From positions 22,851 through 86,850 of the forward strand of contig NZ_JAKDJE010000003.1 in assembly GCF_030454045.1 (NCBI RefSeq): a stretch of 64,000 bases of DNA, read 5' to 3'. Source of the stretch: Psychrobacter sp. GTDB lineage: Bacteria; Pseudomonadota; Gammaproteobacteria; Pseudomonadales; Moraxellaceae. The notes beneath the pieces are model-generated. The model made no database searches. It had not been told where the DNA came from and saw only the letters and a list, made by a program, of their open reading frames with translations. Below are positions 1-8,903 of this stretch, piece after piece. The translations under genes and the position numbers were made by a program. The first letter of the stretch is position 1, and every line of letters starts with the position of its first letter.

Positions 1-1077
1 CTTTAGACTACGAGAAATCTCAGAGATCTCCCCCACACGGTTACCATCTAGGCTCGGTACTTTCATCAGCTGGAGATAATCGACGACGATGGCACCCAAA
101 CGACCATCATGGTTTTTGGCAATACGTCGACAGCGTGAGCGCATCTCGGATGGCGGCAAGGCGGTACTGTCATCAATATATAAATGCTTAGACTGTAGAT
201 GCTGAATGGCGTTCATCATCTTTGCCCACTCATCTTCATTCATTTGCCCGGAACGTAGATGCGTCTGGTTAATTGCGCCCCATGAAGACAGCAAACGCAT
301 GACGATAGACTCTGCCGGCATCTCCATCGAAAACACGACAACGGGCAGGTTTTCATTGAATAAAACCCCTTCTGCTAAGTTCATTGCAAAGGTGGTTTTA
401 CCCATAGAAGGACGAGCGGCGACGATAATCAAGTCGCCTGATTGTAGCCCTTGCGTTTTATTATTCAGCTCGACAAATGGCGTCTGCAAGCCAATCATGC
501 CATCGGGGTTGGATTTTAGCTCTTGGATCTGATCAATAACATTGGTTAAGACCGAGGTAATACCGACAGGGCCACGCTGCTCAGCACGTTTGTTATGCTG
601 CTCATTGATGCTAAATATCTTGCCTTCGACATTGTCCAAGATATCGCTGACGCTTTGGTCTTTTGGATTGTAGGCCAGCGCTAGCATGTCATTACCGGTG
701 GTAATGAGCTGACGCAGCGTTGAGAGCTCACGTACGCGCTGAGCGTAAGCGGTCAGGTTAAACAATGTTGCCGGACTTTGGCTCAAAATATCGGCTAAGT
801 AGCTGTCACCTCCTGCGCCTTTGAGCAGCTTTTGCGCCTCTAACCAGTCGTGTACCATGACCGTATCATAAGGCTCATTCACGGCTGCAAGGTGAGCAAT
901 CGCATCAAAAATATATTGATGTCGCCCCGCATAAAAGTCATCTTTGGTGACGATATCGGCAATCTTATCATACGCCTCTTCGATACTCATCAAAGACGCG
1001 AGCAATGCCTTTTCAATATCGATATTGTGCGGCGGTGTCTGATTGAGTAAGTCGTCGGTTTTGTCGTTTTCTGCCAT
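1..1077 (-). CDS. dnaB: Replicative DNA helicase DnaB (3' end outside window)
   Basis: Reverse-strand reading gives an uninterrupted 359-codon N-terminal part of a DnaB helicase; the rest of the gene lies beyond base 1. The all-alpha N-terminal domain covers roughly residues 15-120. The RecA-like ATPase domain follows, with a Walker A motif (AARPSMGKT) near residues 219-227 and a Walker B-like stretch (IVVDYLQLM) near residue 335. DnaB is the hexameric helicase that unwinds DNA ahead of the replisome in the cytoplasm; that role comes from the family. The start at 1077 (MAENDKTDD) is the first Met of the frame and the N-terminus fits family length. It is divergent from pdxA, with about 300 bp between them. 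Confidence 0.95.
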   Translation of the reverse strand, partial: MAENDKTDDLLNQTPPHNIDIEKALLASLMSIEEAYDKIADIVTKDDFYAGRHQYIFDAIAHLAAVNEPYDTVMVHDWLEAQKLLKGAGGDSYLADILSQSPATLFNLTAYAQRVRELSTLRQLITTGNDMLALAYNPKDQSVSDILDNVEGKIFSINEQHNKRAEQRGPVGITSVLTNVIDQIQELKSNPDGMIGLQTPFVELNNKTQGLQSGDLIIVAARPSMGKTTFAMNLAEGVLFNENLPVVVFSMEMPAESIVMRLLSSWGAINQTHLRSGQMNEDEWAKMMNAIQHLQSKHLYIDDSTALPPSEMRSRCRRIAKNHDGRLGAIVVDYLQLMKVPSLDGNRVGEISEISRSLK

Positions 1078-1374
1078 GAGTGCCTAATGAGTCAAAATGG
1101 GTATAAAAAAGAGATTGATGAGCGTGCAAAACAGGCACAGTATTTCTCTACGTTAGAAATACCAAAACATGGTTTTAGATTTGCCTGCAAATGCTACAAT
1201 CAGAAGCGAAAGTTTAACACATTATGTGATTTTTTAGGCTGGGTAAGCAACTAAATCTACAGTGGTTGTTATGCATAAAATAAGAGACCGCATCCATTGT
1301 CTAAACGTAACAACTGAAAATATTGACGATAAATATAATAAAATCAAAAGCTTAAATAAAATAAGGCTATTGCT

Positions 1375-2469
1375 ATGACAGAAAAAAAACGTCCATTATT
1401 AATCACGACAGGTGAGCCTGCGGGCATTGGAATGGATGTCGTACTGAGTTTGGCGGCAGAGGGCAAGCTGCAAGATTTTGACCGTCCCATCTGGGTGACC
1501 GCTGACGCAAACGCGATGCAAGTCCGTGCAAATGAGCTGGTTTCAGCTGGCGTGTTGACAGAAGTGCCTATTTGGCAAACCATTGACAACAAGGCTGATG
1601 ACTTTGATATGGACGCGGCCGAGCAGATAGCACAGCAGGATATAGATGCTGATAGTGCTTTTATTTTGCTTAACGTCCCTTGCGCAGGACCAGTTACTGG
1701 CGGACAAATCAATACTGCTAACTCAGCGATGGTGGCTCAGCAATTAGACATTGCTCATCAGTTAGCAGTAAATGGAACAGTCGCCGCTATCGTCACAGGT
1801 CCCTTACAAAAATCAGCGCTGATAGATGCTGGTATCAAGCTGTTAGATGGCACTATGTTTAGCGGTCACACTGAGTTTTTTATGCAGCAAAGTGGCTGTG
1901 AGAAAGTCGTCATGATGCTAGCCAATCAAGCGATGAAAGTCGCGCTTGTCACTACCCATTTGCCATTAAAAGACATACCTGCTGCGATTACTGCCGACAA
2001 TGTACGCCAAACGGTACAAATCGTCATCGATGACATGAGAGAGAAGTTTGGTCTCATGCAGCCTCGTATCTTGGTTTGCGGCCTCAATCCACATGCAGGC
2101 GAGGGTGGGCATTTGGGTATGGAGGAGATTGAGATTATCAATCCAGTCTTACGAGAGTTCACCGATGCGGGTATCAATATCTCTGAGGCGATGCCAGCCG
2201 ATACGTTATTTACGTCCAGACATTTGGCAAACTGTGATGCGGTCATTGCGATGTATCACGATCAAGGGTTGCCCGTACTCAAATCACACGGTTTTGGCGA
2301 TACTGTTAATTTAACCTTAGGCTTGCCTTATATCCGCACCTCTGTCGATCATGGCACCGCGCTTGATTTGGCAGGGCGTGGCGGCGCAAGTGCGACGAGT
2401 TTATACCAAGCCATTGTAATGGCAAATGAGATGGCAGACAGATCCATTGTTAGTGGAACTATTGTATAA
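1375..2469 (+). CDS. pdxA: 4-hydroxythreonine-4-phosphate dehydrogenase PdxA
   Basis: The 364-residue protein has the PdxA family signatures: LLITTGEPAGIG near the N-terminus, metal-ligand His motifs THLPLKD, GLNPHAGEGG and AMYHDQGLP, and a C-terminal TSVDHGTALDLAG. PdxA oxidises 4-phosphohydroxy-L-threonine in the DXP-dependent branch of pyridoxal phosphate synthesis. An AAGG-type ribosome site lies just ahead of ATG 1375. In many gammaproteobacteria pdxA is followed directly by rsmA and apaH. Here the order is kept, but about 1.2 kb of accessory DNA separates pdxA from rsmA. Confidence 0.95.
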   Translation: MTEKKRPLLITTGEPAGIGMDVVLSLAAEGKLQDFDRPIWVTADANAMQVRANELVSAGVLTEVPIWQTIDNKADDFDMDAAEQIAQQDIDADSAFILLNVPCAGPVTGGQINTANSAMVAQQLDIAHQLAVNGTVAAIVTGPLQKSALIDAGIKLLDGTMFSGHTEFFMQQSGCEKVVMMLANQAMKVALVTTHLPLKDIPAAITADNVRQTVQIVIDDMREKFGLMQPRILVCGLNPHAGEGGHLGMEEIEIINPVLREFTDAGINISEAMPADTLFTSRHLANCDAVIAMYHDQGLPVLKSHGFGDTVNLTLGLPYIRTSVDHGTALDLAGRGGASATSLYQAIVMANEMADRSIVSGTIV

Positions 2470-2719
2470 GTTGCTGTCTTATCTAGATGTGTTAGGCATT
2501 ATGGGATAAGTCTAATGTCAGCTATGTCTATTTATAAATTATCAAGCATGACCTGATATAAGTGGTTCCATTATACTGGTATGTTTTAAGTGGCCTATAA
2601 ATGGGTTTGAAGGGTGAAATAGCTGGTTCCGCTGGGGTATACATTAGGATGACCAATCAGGTGCTTTCGCTGGTTCGACACCCTACATGGGAACTATACT
2701 CTCAAATAATAAACTCATG

Positions 2720-3190
2720 CTAATCAAATAGCTTTTCAACAAACAGTTCATAATTAAAATCACCTTCTCTATCCATAAACTCTGGATTCAAAACGCCTGT
2801 ATTCGAATATAGGATTGCCCACCAATTCTTATCAGGAGATAGTCTATCAATTTCAGCGCTTACAGCCATGCTAGACTGTATCGGCAAACCTGAAAAATCA
2901 TTTGTTATTAAATGTGCCAAAAGTTCTTTGATTTTCTGTTTTTCCTGTTCTTCATTTAATTTAGAACCGTTAAATACCTCATCAAAAAACTCGTCGTGCT
3001 TTAACTTAAGGTTTCCATCAATCTCATCAACGTAGTCGTTAGTCCAGAAAATTAAATCACTCCAATATCGATATGGAGAAATTCGACTGATTTCATCCAA
3101 AACTTTGTCATCTTCTTGCTCACTTAAAGTATTTGATAATAACTTATCAATAAGAATGGTCATTTTTTCTCTAATTTCTTCTTGTTTCAT
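2720..3190 (-). CDS. Hypothetical protein, possible bacteriocin-immunity (e9imm-like) protein
   Basis: A 156-residue acidic protein encoded by DNA visibly richer in A+T than its neighbours and on the strand opposite to pdxA and rsmA. Residues 30-50 contain ISPYRYWSDLIFW, which resembles the SPxxSDLIFWP signature I remember from small proteins annotated as e9imm or colicin-immunity-like. A second copy of a similar layout (DRLSPDKNWWAILYSN) lies near residue 115, suggesting an internal duplication. No partner toxin is visible nearby. The immunity assignment is from memory and tentative; a plain orphan accessory protein is the alternative. Its position inside a normally tight pdxA-rsmA pair suggests horizontal acquisition. 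Confidence 0.45.
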   Translation of the reverse strand: MKQEEIREKMTILIDKLLSNTLSEQEDDKVLDEISRISPYRYWSDLIFWTNDYVDEIDGNLKLKHDEFFDEVFNGSKLNEEQEKQKIKELLAHLITNDFSGLPIQSSMAVSAEIDRLSPDKNWWAILYSNTGVLNPEFMDREGDFNYELFVEKLFD

Positions 3191-3317
3191 ATTATTTTCG
3201 TCTCAGAATAATTTAGTCAAAACCATTTAACATAACGTTCGTAACGACTCATACTATCAATTTCATGGTATATAAATTTATACCTAAGGTTAGTATTCCG
3301 ATGCCTGTATAGCGCAC

Positions 3318-3438
3318 CGATCACTAATGGAATATTTATGGTAAGTACACCATGAAGTACACTGCAACCAATTCAGAGATTTTAAACCTTGATACTCCTA
3401 GCCCACAGCCTAGTGTTCAAGTCCTCACTAGGGTACCA
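3318..3438 (+). pseudogene. Degraded tRNA-Leu-like remnant
   Basis: At 3416-3438 the sequence reads TTCAAGTCC, six bases, GGGTACCA. These are the same blocks at the same spacing as the T-loop and 3' end of E. coli tRNA-Leu(UAA). Upstream, TGGAAT (about 3327), GGTA (3340) and ACAC (3347) recall the D-arm of that tRNA, and GATTTTAAA (3378-3386) recalls a UAA anticodon loop. A short tandem repeat (AAGTACAC) interrupts the D-arm region and the stems no longer pair properly, so it cannot be a working tRNA. It looks like a remnant left by, or used as a target by, a mobile element near the immunity-like gene. Confidence 0.4.
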
Positions 3439-3563
3439 CCCTTATTCTTATAAAGCTGCATTATGGTAAATGGTTCGGGAGCAAAAAGCTGCCGTGTTGA
3501 TTGTGCTAGATTGTACATGGTTTATAGATAGAATATCTCAAAAACACGCCCTAATTATGAGCT

Positions 3564-3588
3564 GTGTTATAATTTGCCATTATAACAC
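3564..3588. promoter_or_regulatory. Perfect inverted repeat over a -10-like box, upstream of rsmA
   Basis: GTGTTATAAT, a 5-bp spacer TTGCC, then ATTATAACAC form a perfect 10-bp dyad 50-75 bp before rsmA. It contains TATAAT (3568-3573), a good -10 box. No T-run follows, so it does not look like an intrinsic terminator. A repressor operator over the rsmA promoter is the simplest reading. The rest of 3191-3639 holds the tRNA-like remnant and no supported gene. Confidence 0.4.
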
Positions 3589-3639
3589 CAGCACATTGCT
3601 ACCATCTCTCATTTATCTTTTATACATTAAGACTCTCTT

Positions 3640-4503
3640 ATGTCCAACTCTACATTTGATGCTCAAGCCATTTCTAACAGTTTACGTACAGCCAAGCACC
3701 AACCGCGTAAGCGCTTTGGTCAAAACTTCTTGCATGATACCAGCGTGATTCGCGAAATCGTGGAAAGCATTCGTCTCGAGCGTGATGATAATTTGATTGA
3801 GATTGGGCCTGGTATGGGCGCATTGACCGAGCCTCTATTGGCAGAAGTAGATGCGATGACAGTGGTTGAGCTAGATCGCGATTTGGCAGACAGCTTACGC
3901 ATTCGTATTGGTGCCAATAGCCATCCAAATTTTACGATTATCAAAGATAACGCCATGCATGTGGACTATCGTGAGTTTTACAGCGAGGAGCGCGGTAAGC
4001 TGCGTGTCGTCGGGAACTTACCATATAACATCTCAACGCCTATTTTGTTTCATTTGCTGAGCTTTGCCGATGTCATTCAAGACATGCACTTTATGCTACA
4101 AAAAGAAGTGGTTGAGCGCATCACAGCCGACGTTGGTAGCAAAACTTATGGTCGTCTGTCTGTCATCATGCAGTATTACTGTGATACAGATTATTTGCTC
4201 ACAGTGCCTCGTGGGGCTTTTAATCCTCCGCCAAAAGTCACCAGTGCCGTTTTTCGCCTAACGCCGCATATCAACAAACCCGTGGTGGCAGAGGATGAAG
4301 CACATTTTGCTATCGTGGTACGTGAAACTTTTAATCATCGTCGCAAAACGCTACGCGCTATCTTCAAAAAATCAACCTTGTTGCCGACGCTGAGTGAGGA
4401 TGATTTTGCCGCTTGCGGTATCGATCCGCAGGCACGTCCTGAGACGTTGAGCGTTACAGATTTTGTCAATCTAAGTAATCAAACACGCCATATAGACGTT
4501 TGA
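3640..4503 (+). CDS. rsmA: 16S rRNA (A1518/A1519-N6)-dimethyltransferase RsmA (KsgA)
   Basis: A 287-residue protein with the full RsmA motif series: RKRFGQNFLHD near residue 25, SAM-binding EIGPGMGALTEPLL near 55, the acidic VVELD, the catalytic GNLPYNISTPIL near 127, and a C-terminal helical domain with FNHRRKTLRAIF. It dimethylates two adjacent adenines in the 3' hairpin of 16S rRNA late in 30S assembly. Length and both termini match the family. apaH starts 43 bp downstream on the same strand, so the two are probably co-transcribed. The pdxA link usual for this operon is interrupted by accessory DNA. Confidence 0.96.
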   Translation: MSNSTFDAQAISNSLRTAKHQPRKRFGQNFLHDTSVIREIVESIRLERDDNLIEIGPGMGALTEPLLAEVDAMTVVELDRDLADSLRIRIGANSHPNFTIIKDNAMHVDYREFYSEERGKLRVVGNLPYNISTPILFHLLSFADVIQDMHFMLQKEVVERITADVGSKTYGRLSVIMQYYCDTDYLLTVPRGAFNPPPKVTSAVFRLTPHINKPVVAEDEAHFAIVVRETFNHRRKTLRAIFKKSTLLPTLSEDDFAACGIDPQARPETLSVTDFVNLSNQTRHIDV

Positions 4504-4546
4504 TCCAAATAACTCCCAATTATCATATAAAAATCATAGAGGGATT

Positions 4547-5383
4547 ATGAGTTTTCGCCATCAGTATGTCATTGGGGATCTGCAAGGTTGCCATGCCGCC
4601 TATCTACAACTGCTACAGACACTAAATTTTGATCCCGCGCAAGACAAATTATGGTTTGCGGGTGATTTGGTGGCGCGTGGCGAGGATTCATTAAATACGT
4701 TACGCGATGTCAAATCATTGTGTGAGCAAGGTGCGGCAGCCATTGTGTTAGGCAATCATGATCTTAATTTGATTGCCGTCTGGCGCGGCGCGGCAAAACT
4801 CAAGAGCAAAGACAAAACTGCGCCTATTTTTGCTGCTGATGACTGTGAGGAGCTGCTCGAATGGTTACGGCATCAGCCGATATTGGCGTATCCAGATGAG
4901 CGTACGGTATTAGTGCATGCAGGTATCCCTCCGCACTGGAGCATTGAGGCAGCAGCAGGCTATGCGCAGCAGCTAGAGGCACAGCTACAAGGAAGTTTAG
5001 AGCAGCTTGATGAGCTGTTGCCTAATCTGTATAGTAAAAAAGCGGATAAGTGGCATGATGATATTGCAGGATTTACCAAAATGCGGGCGATTGCTAACTA
5101 CTTTACGCGTATGCGCCTGTGTAAGCAGGATGGGGCGCTTGAGTTTGATTTTAATGCTGGGCTTGATGAGCCGATGCCAACCGATTTTTTGCCTTGGTTT
5201 GAGTGGCAAGTACCGCGCACACGCAAGATACTGTTTGGTCATTGGGCGGCCCTAAAAGGTGAGGTTGACTTGCCATATGCGCGTGCGCTCGATGGTGGCT
5301 GCGTGTGGGGCAATTATTTATTGGCTTATCGCTTGAGTGATGGTCAAGTAACAACTTCTAGCGCACAGTGCTCAAGTTTTTAG
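4547..5383 (+). CDS. apaH: Symmetrical bis(5'-nucleosyl)-tetraphosphatase ApaH
   Basis: A 278-residue metallophosphatase with the calcineurin-type series GDLQGC (residues 11-16), GDLVARGEDS (about 42), VLGNHDLN (about 68) and VHAGIPPHW (about 125), plus the ApaH-specific FTKMR and the C-terminal LDGGCVWGN. It hydrolyses diadenosine tetraphosphate to two ADP, controlling alarmone and RNA-cap levels. An AGAGGG ribosome site lies just upstream of ATG 4547. It is the last intact gene of the pdxA-rsmA-apaH group; the apaG gene often found between rsmA and apaH is absent here. Confidence 0.95.
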   Translation: MSFRHQYVIGDLQGCHAAYLQLLQTLNFDPAQDKLWFAGDLVARGEDSLNTLRDVKSLCEQGAAAIVLGNHDLNLIAVWRGAAKLKSKDKTAPIFAADDCEELLEWLRHQPILAYPDERTVLVHAGIPPHWSIEAAAGYAQQLEAQLQGSLEQLDELLPNLYSKKADKWHDDIAGFTKMRAIANYFTRMRLCKQDGALEFDFNAGLDEPMPTDFLPWFEWQVPRTRKILFGHWAALKGEVDLPYARALDGGCVWGNYLLAYRLSDGQVTTSSAQCSSF

Positions 5384-6219
5384 CGAGGGTTAAAATTGGC
5401 TTAATACAACAGGCTGAATAAGAGTTGCATTTAGATGCATCTTAGTAAAACCTACCAATATTGCTCCATATATATGAAAAAATCATCAAATCTAAAATAA
5501 ATATAATAATAAGAATTTTTGATAAAACTTTAATTGTCTTAACATCATTTTTGTCTGCTTTAGCCCAATTCATCATAATAAGTATGATTAAAAATATAAT
5601 CAAAATAGGCGCTATGAAAATACTAACTATTAGATCTCTTGCAAAAGTACCAGTTTATTGACTTTCACTGACGGAGTTGCAAGGGCTAGCGATGACTTAT
5701 GCAAGAATTCTATTGCTAGAGTTGGAAAGAGGTAAGAAGCAATTATAACGAAGCAGTAGGTCATATTGAACCTTGTCATAATAACTAATGCTCCTACTCG
5801 TTTGTAGCAGCAGTCTTGCTTATTCTTGAACACGCAATATGGCATGCCGAAGGTCAAGATTTTATTTTTGTTTGGTCACAGATACCGATTGGTTGACCAA
5901 TTCTATAGATCCGAATGCGGTTAAGGACGCAACGCTGGACGCGTCGGATCCAACACCGATGCGGATCATCGTGTCGGCTCCCTTCAAGATAGACTTCAGC
6001 CACGGCATGAAAGTTCTGCGGCGTCACATCGGGCGCGTAAACGCTTTTGATAGCAAAGCGTATGTTGGGCAGGTAATGGCTGTTTTGAAAGTACATAATT
6101 CATAAGATAAAGGTAACATGTCATATTAATCCCTTTTAGCTTACTCTCATGACAAATGTTGTGACGATTAAGTCAAAGATCAGCTATCGACCTTGCATAA
6201 AACCACCTAAACTACCCAA
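5384..6219. other. Decayed intergenic strip
   Basis: No intact gene is supported in these 836 bp. The first part (about 5461-5661) is very A+T-rich and can be read from a TTG codon as a hydrophobic 66-residue peptide without a convincing ribosome site. At 5635-5655 TCTCTTGCAAAAGTACC, followed about 35 bp later by GTTGCAAGGG, could be an eroded insertion-sequence end, but no transposase is readable. The last part holds a transglutaminase remnant on the minus strand. Confidence 0.5.
5862..6106 (-). pseudogene. Remnant of a transglutaminase-like protein (C-terminal part)
   Basis: Reading the minus strand gives two pieces in different frames. The first contains YAPDVTPQNFHAVAEVYLEG, the catalytic His region of bacterial transglutaminase-like proteins. 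After a frame change comes MIRIGVGSDASSVASLTAFG and then ELVNQSVSVTKQK, which matches the family's C-terminal region and stops at TAA (5864-5862). The WHLVDPT-type segment with the catalytic Asp that normally lies between them is deleted, and the Cys-containing N-terminal half is absent. This is a dead fragment, not a gene. The base composition is richer in G+C than the flanking DNA, so it may be a leftover of a lost or transferred gene. Confidence 0.6.
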
Positions 6220-8670
6220 TTAATCAGGCAGCTTTGGTGGTTTTTTAGGTTTTGGCAAAGGTGTTTTGGCATCACCAGTCGACTTATCATCATCAGCATG
6301 ATTTGACTCATGACCAATACTATCGTTAGTATCGTGATTGATAGTATTGAGCGTCTTGGTGACCTTATCGTATTGGATATCATTGGTATAAGGCTTACTG
6401 TTTAGTTCTTCATCTGCTAGTCCATCATCTAGGTCTATAATCTTTTTGGGAGAGTTATGAGGCTGATTGTGATCGCCTGGTGGTTGACTGTCATAATATA
6501 TGTCCGTATTGGTTTCTGAATTTTGCGCGGTTGCTTGCTTGGATTCGGGCAGTATTCTGACATCGGATAACCGGCGTACCACATAATTACTTGGTACGGC
6601 TTTTCCATTTTTTTGTGCGGAGGTATCATCAAATATCATATGACCTTGACTATCAATACGCGCATACTTCATTGGCTTATCACGCGGCCAGAAAAAATCA
6701 GAAGGGTGGCTGATGATGTGTCCAAAGACCAGCTTTGTGAGGCGACTCCATTCAAAGAAACGCACTTCTTTGGAGCGTAAGGCGACAAACAATGCCAGCG
6801 AAAAGCTGACGATCAGGTTGACCATACCAATAAGTGCCACGCCAAGTATAGAAACTAAAATGAGGCTCCAGCTGATGTCATCGGCAGATATATTGAATAG
6901 GCCATGTGCCAAGTTCGCGGAAGCAAAGGCAATATGGCGGATGTCAATTGGCAAACCAAATATATAGCCGATGGTGGCGGTACTCCCTAAAAAGACCCCG
7001 AATAAAAAATTACCCATGATGGCGCCTAAGTTGGCTTCTATAAAGCCGCCTAAGCGCTGAAGCCATGATTTAGGCAGGATATATTGTAGTAGCTTATGGC
7101 GTTGTATACGCGCACCCACATGGTTGTATACTGCCAAATTGTCATAGTAGCCTGCAATAAGACCTGCTAAAAACAAATATACCCCAGCAATTGCAGCATG
7201 GGGAAGAGCCAATGAATGAAACGGATCCAAGTCATGCAGCAGATGACTTGCTTTTTCTGTGCCAATCATTGGCGCGCCTGTATACTGCAACCAAGCAAAA
7301 GAAATAATAAGCGCAACAGGAACGGCTAACATGACGTTACCCATGATAGCGATGAATTGCGTACGCAAGATATCAACGACCAACTCTGATAATTTAGTCA
7401 ACTGATGCGATTTTTTGCCAGAGCCTTCAGAGATGGTGGAAGCGATAGCGGCGGCGGTCATGGCTGGCTGCTTTGTCGCTACTGTGCCTCGAATCACGTG
7501 AATGAAAACGAAGCCTAAGCCATAAATCATACTGTTAATAAATGCTCTACCCATCGGCGCGAGTGCCAATTGATAAGCCAGTATTTTTATAGTGGCCATA
7601 AAGGCAATGACGAAACCGCCAATAGAGGCCTTTTTGAGCATTTTTTGATAGCCAGCCTTGTCGGTGCTGATATAGTGCTCACCCACGCGACTGGCGTTTT
7701 CGGTGACTTTGCGTGACAAGAGTTTTGTGTTGTTATCAATCAAGTGACCAATGCTATAGCGGCGATTGGCAGTGGTAATCAGTGTCTGGATCAACTCAAT
7801 GACGGCGCGATCTCTTCTTTGATTGTCGTCTGTGACCAGCTCCGTCAAGATACGCATGCGCTGCAAGCTTTGATCTAAGCGCAGCATCATATTGGTCAAG
7901 CGAATAGAAATACCTGTTTTGTAGATCCGTTTGCGGATAGTCGCAACGATATCTTCGCATTGCTCAATCATAACCAGCAATGGCGCTGGATCAACGGCTT
8001 GCTCTGGGGTGATATCTGTTAAGGTATCGAGCTCATGCGCTTGTCTATACTGATTGACAAAGAGCACCGCTTCTTGGTTTTGGGCAACAAAAGAGGCGGA
8101 GTAGTTGAGCATCTGCGGATAAGAATCCATCAAATCAGGATGTAAGCCCAGACCGCTGATGCGATAAGACAAAATAATAATCGCATTCAAAATACTGTTC
8201 TTTGCTGTAGCAACCAAGTCTAGGTGTTTTGACTCCACCCGAAGCAGTTGCACAAGCTCATCCCATTTCTGAGTCTCGATATTGGCAAGCCAGCGCTCGT
8301 CGGTACGCTTATCAAATAAATAGCCGATCAATTCGACAACTGAATCGTCTTGAGGCAATATTGGCAAAAAGCGGTGACCAATTAACCGCCGTAAGCTGTT
8401 GAAAAACCCTTGGTCAGACATGATTCCAGTATCAGTATAAAGCGCGATTTGACGATACTGGATAATCAGTTTTAAAACGAAGCTAGAAAGCCCATCGCCG
8501 TATTCTGGATGTTGATGGAGAATATCAATAAGGGTTTGAATGTTTTGGTTGGCTAAAGCAGGTTCTTTGTCGCTGACTCGTAGTTCCTCGATCAAGCGTT
8601 TGAGCACCGCAGGATCGGGCACATCACTTAGGGCTGTAATCTGTTGTAATATGCGTTTTAATTCTGACAC
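6220..8670 (-). CDS. Gcr-type 'site-specific recombinase' family membrane protein
   Basis: An 816-residue protein with a soluble helical N-terminal part (about 1-340), a membrane region from about residue 345 to 650 with several hydrophobic segments (GGFVIAFMATIKILAYQLAL, LFLAGLIAGYYDNLAVYNHV and others), and an acidic, proline-rich cytoplasmic-looking tail ending in KPKKPPKLPD. FVFIHVIRGTVATKQPAMTA matches what I recall of the family named site-specific recombinase Gcr in Neisseria and Pseudomonas. No tyrosine- or serine-recombinase active site is visible and the protein is clearly membrane-embedded, so the recombinase name is doubtful. It is transcribed alone. Function unknown. Confidence 0.7.
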   Translation of the reverse strand: MSELKRILQQITALSDVPDPAVLKRLIEELRVSDKEPALANQNIQTLIDILHQHPEYGDGLSSFVLKLIIQYRQIALYTDTGIMSDQGFFNSLRRLIGHRFLPILPQDDSVVELIGYLFDKRTDERWLANIETQKWDELVQLLRVESKHLDLVATAKNSILNAIIILSYRISGLGLHPDLMDSYPQMLNYSASFVAQNQEAVLFVNQYRQAHELDTLTDITPEQAVDPAPLLVMIEQCEDIVATIRKRIYKTGISIRLTNMMLRLDQSLQRMRILTELVTDDNQRRDRAVIELIQTLITTANRRYSIGHLIDNNTKLLSRKVTENASRVGEHYISTDKAGYQKMLKKASIGGFVIAFMATIKILAYQLALAPMGRAFINSMIYGLGFVFIHVIRGTVATKQPAMTAAAIASTISEGSGKKSHQLTKLSELVVDILRTQFIAIMGNVMLAVPVALIISFAWLQYTGAPMIGTEKASHLLHDLDPFHSLALPHAAIAGVYLFLAGLIAGYYDNLAVYNHVGARIQRHKLLQYILPKSWLQRLGGFIEANLGAIMGNFLFGVFLGSTATIGYIFGLPIDIRHIAFASANLAHGLFNISADDISWSLILVSILGVALIGMVNLIVSFSLALFVALRSKEVRFFEWSRLTKLVFGHIISHPSDFFWPRDKPMKYARIDSQGHMIFDDTSAQKNGKAVPSNYVVRRLSDVRILPESKQATAQNSETNTDIYYDSQPPGDHNQPHNSPKKIIDLDDGLADEELNSKPYTNDIQYDKVTKTLNTINHDTNDSIGHESNHADDDKSTGDAKTPLPKPKKPPKLPD

Positions 8671-8841
8671 GTCGCACCCTTTGTTGTGGTTGTTTCAATC
8701 GTTTTTATTATTTAACAATGTGCATGATATTGTTAGGAATCATGGCTTTTTATGGCACTTAAGTGACACCTTATCTTGCGCTATTTTAATCGTAACCACG
8801 CATGGATAGTGAATTATTTTGTTAGCAGTTATTTTGCCAAA

Positions 8842-8872
8842 AAAAAGGACAGTCATTGAACTGTCCTTTTTT
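8842..8872 (-). terminator. Intrinsic terminator after the 8904-10688 gene
   Basis: AAAAAGGACAG and CTGTCCTTTTT flank an 8-base loop, giving an 11-bp stem with T-runs on both strands. It lies about 30 bp past the stop of the minus-strand acyl-CoA dehydrogenase gene and may work in both directions. Confidence 0.85.
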
Positions 8873-8903
8873 CATGGTTTTATCGGGTCTTCATGATGAG
8901 CAT

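Noticed and set aside
1344..1712. Long minus-strand frame opposite pdxA
   Set aside because: It is antisense to a clear housekeeping gene, lacks a ribosome site and shows no family pattern. The same applies to frames opposite MuA (23136-23852, 23874-24473), opposite the portal (34999-35511) and opposite the F-like gene.
5630..5857. Insertion-sequence remnant with a short minus-strand frame
   Set aside because: The TCTTGCAAAAG end-like sequence is suggestive, but no transposase motif is readable and no paired inverted repeat could be confirmed.
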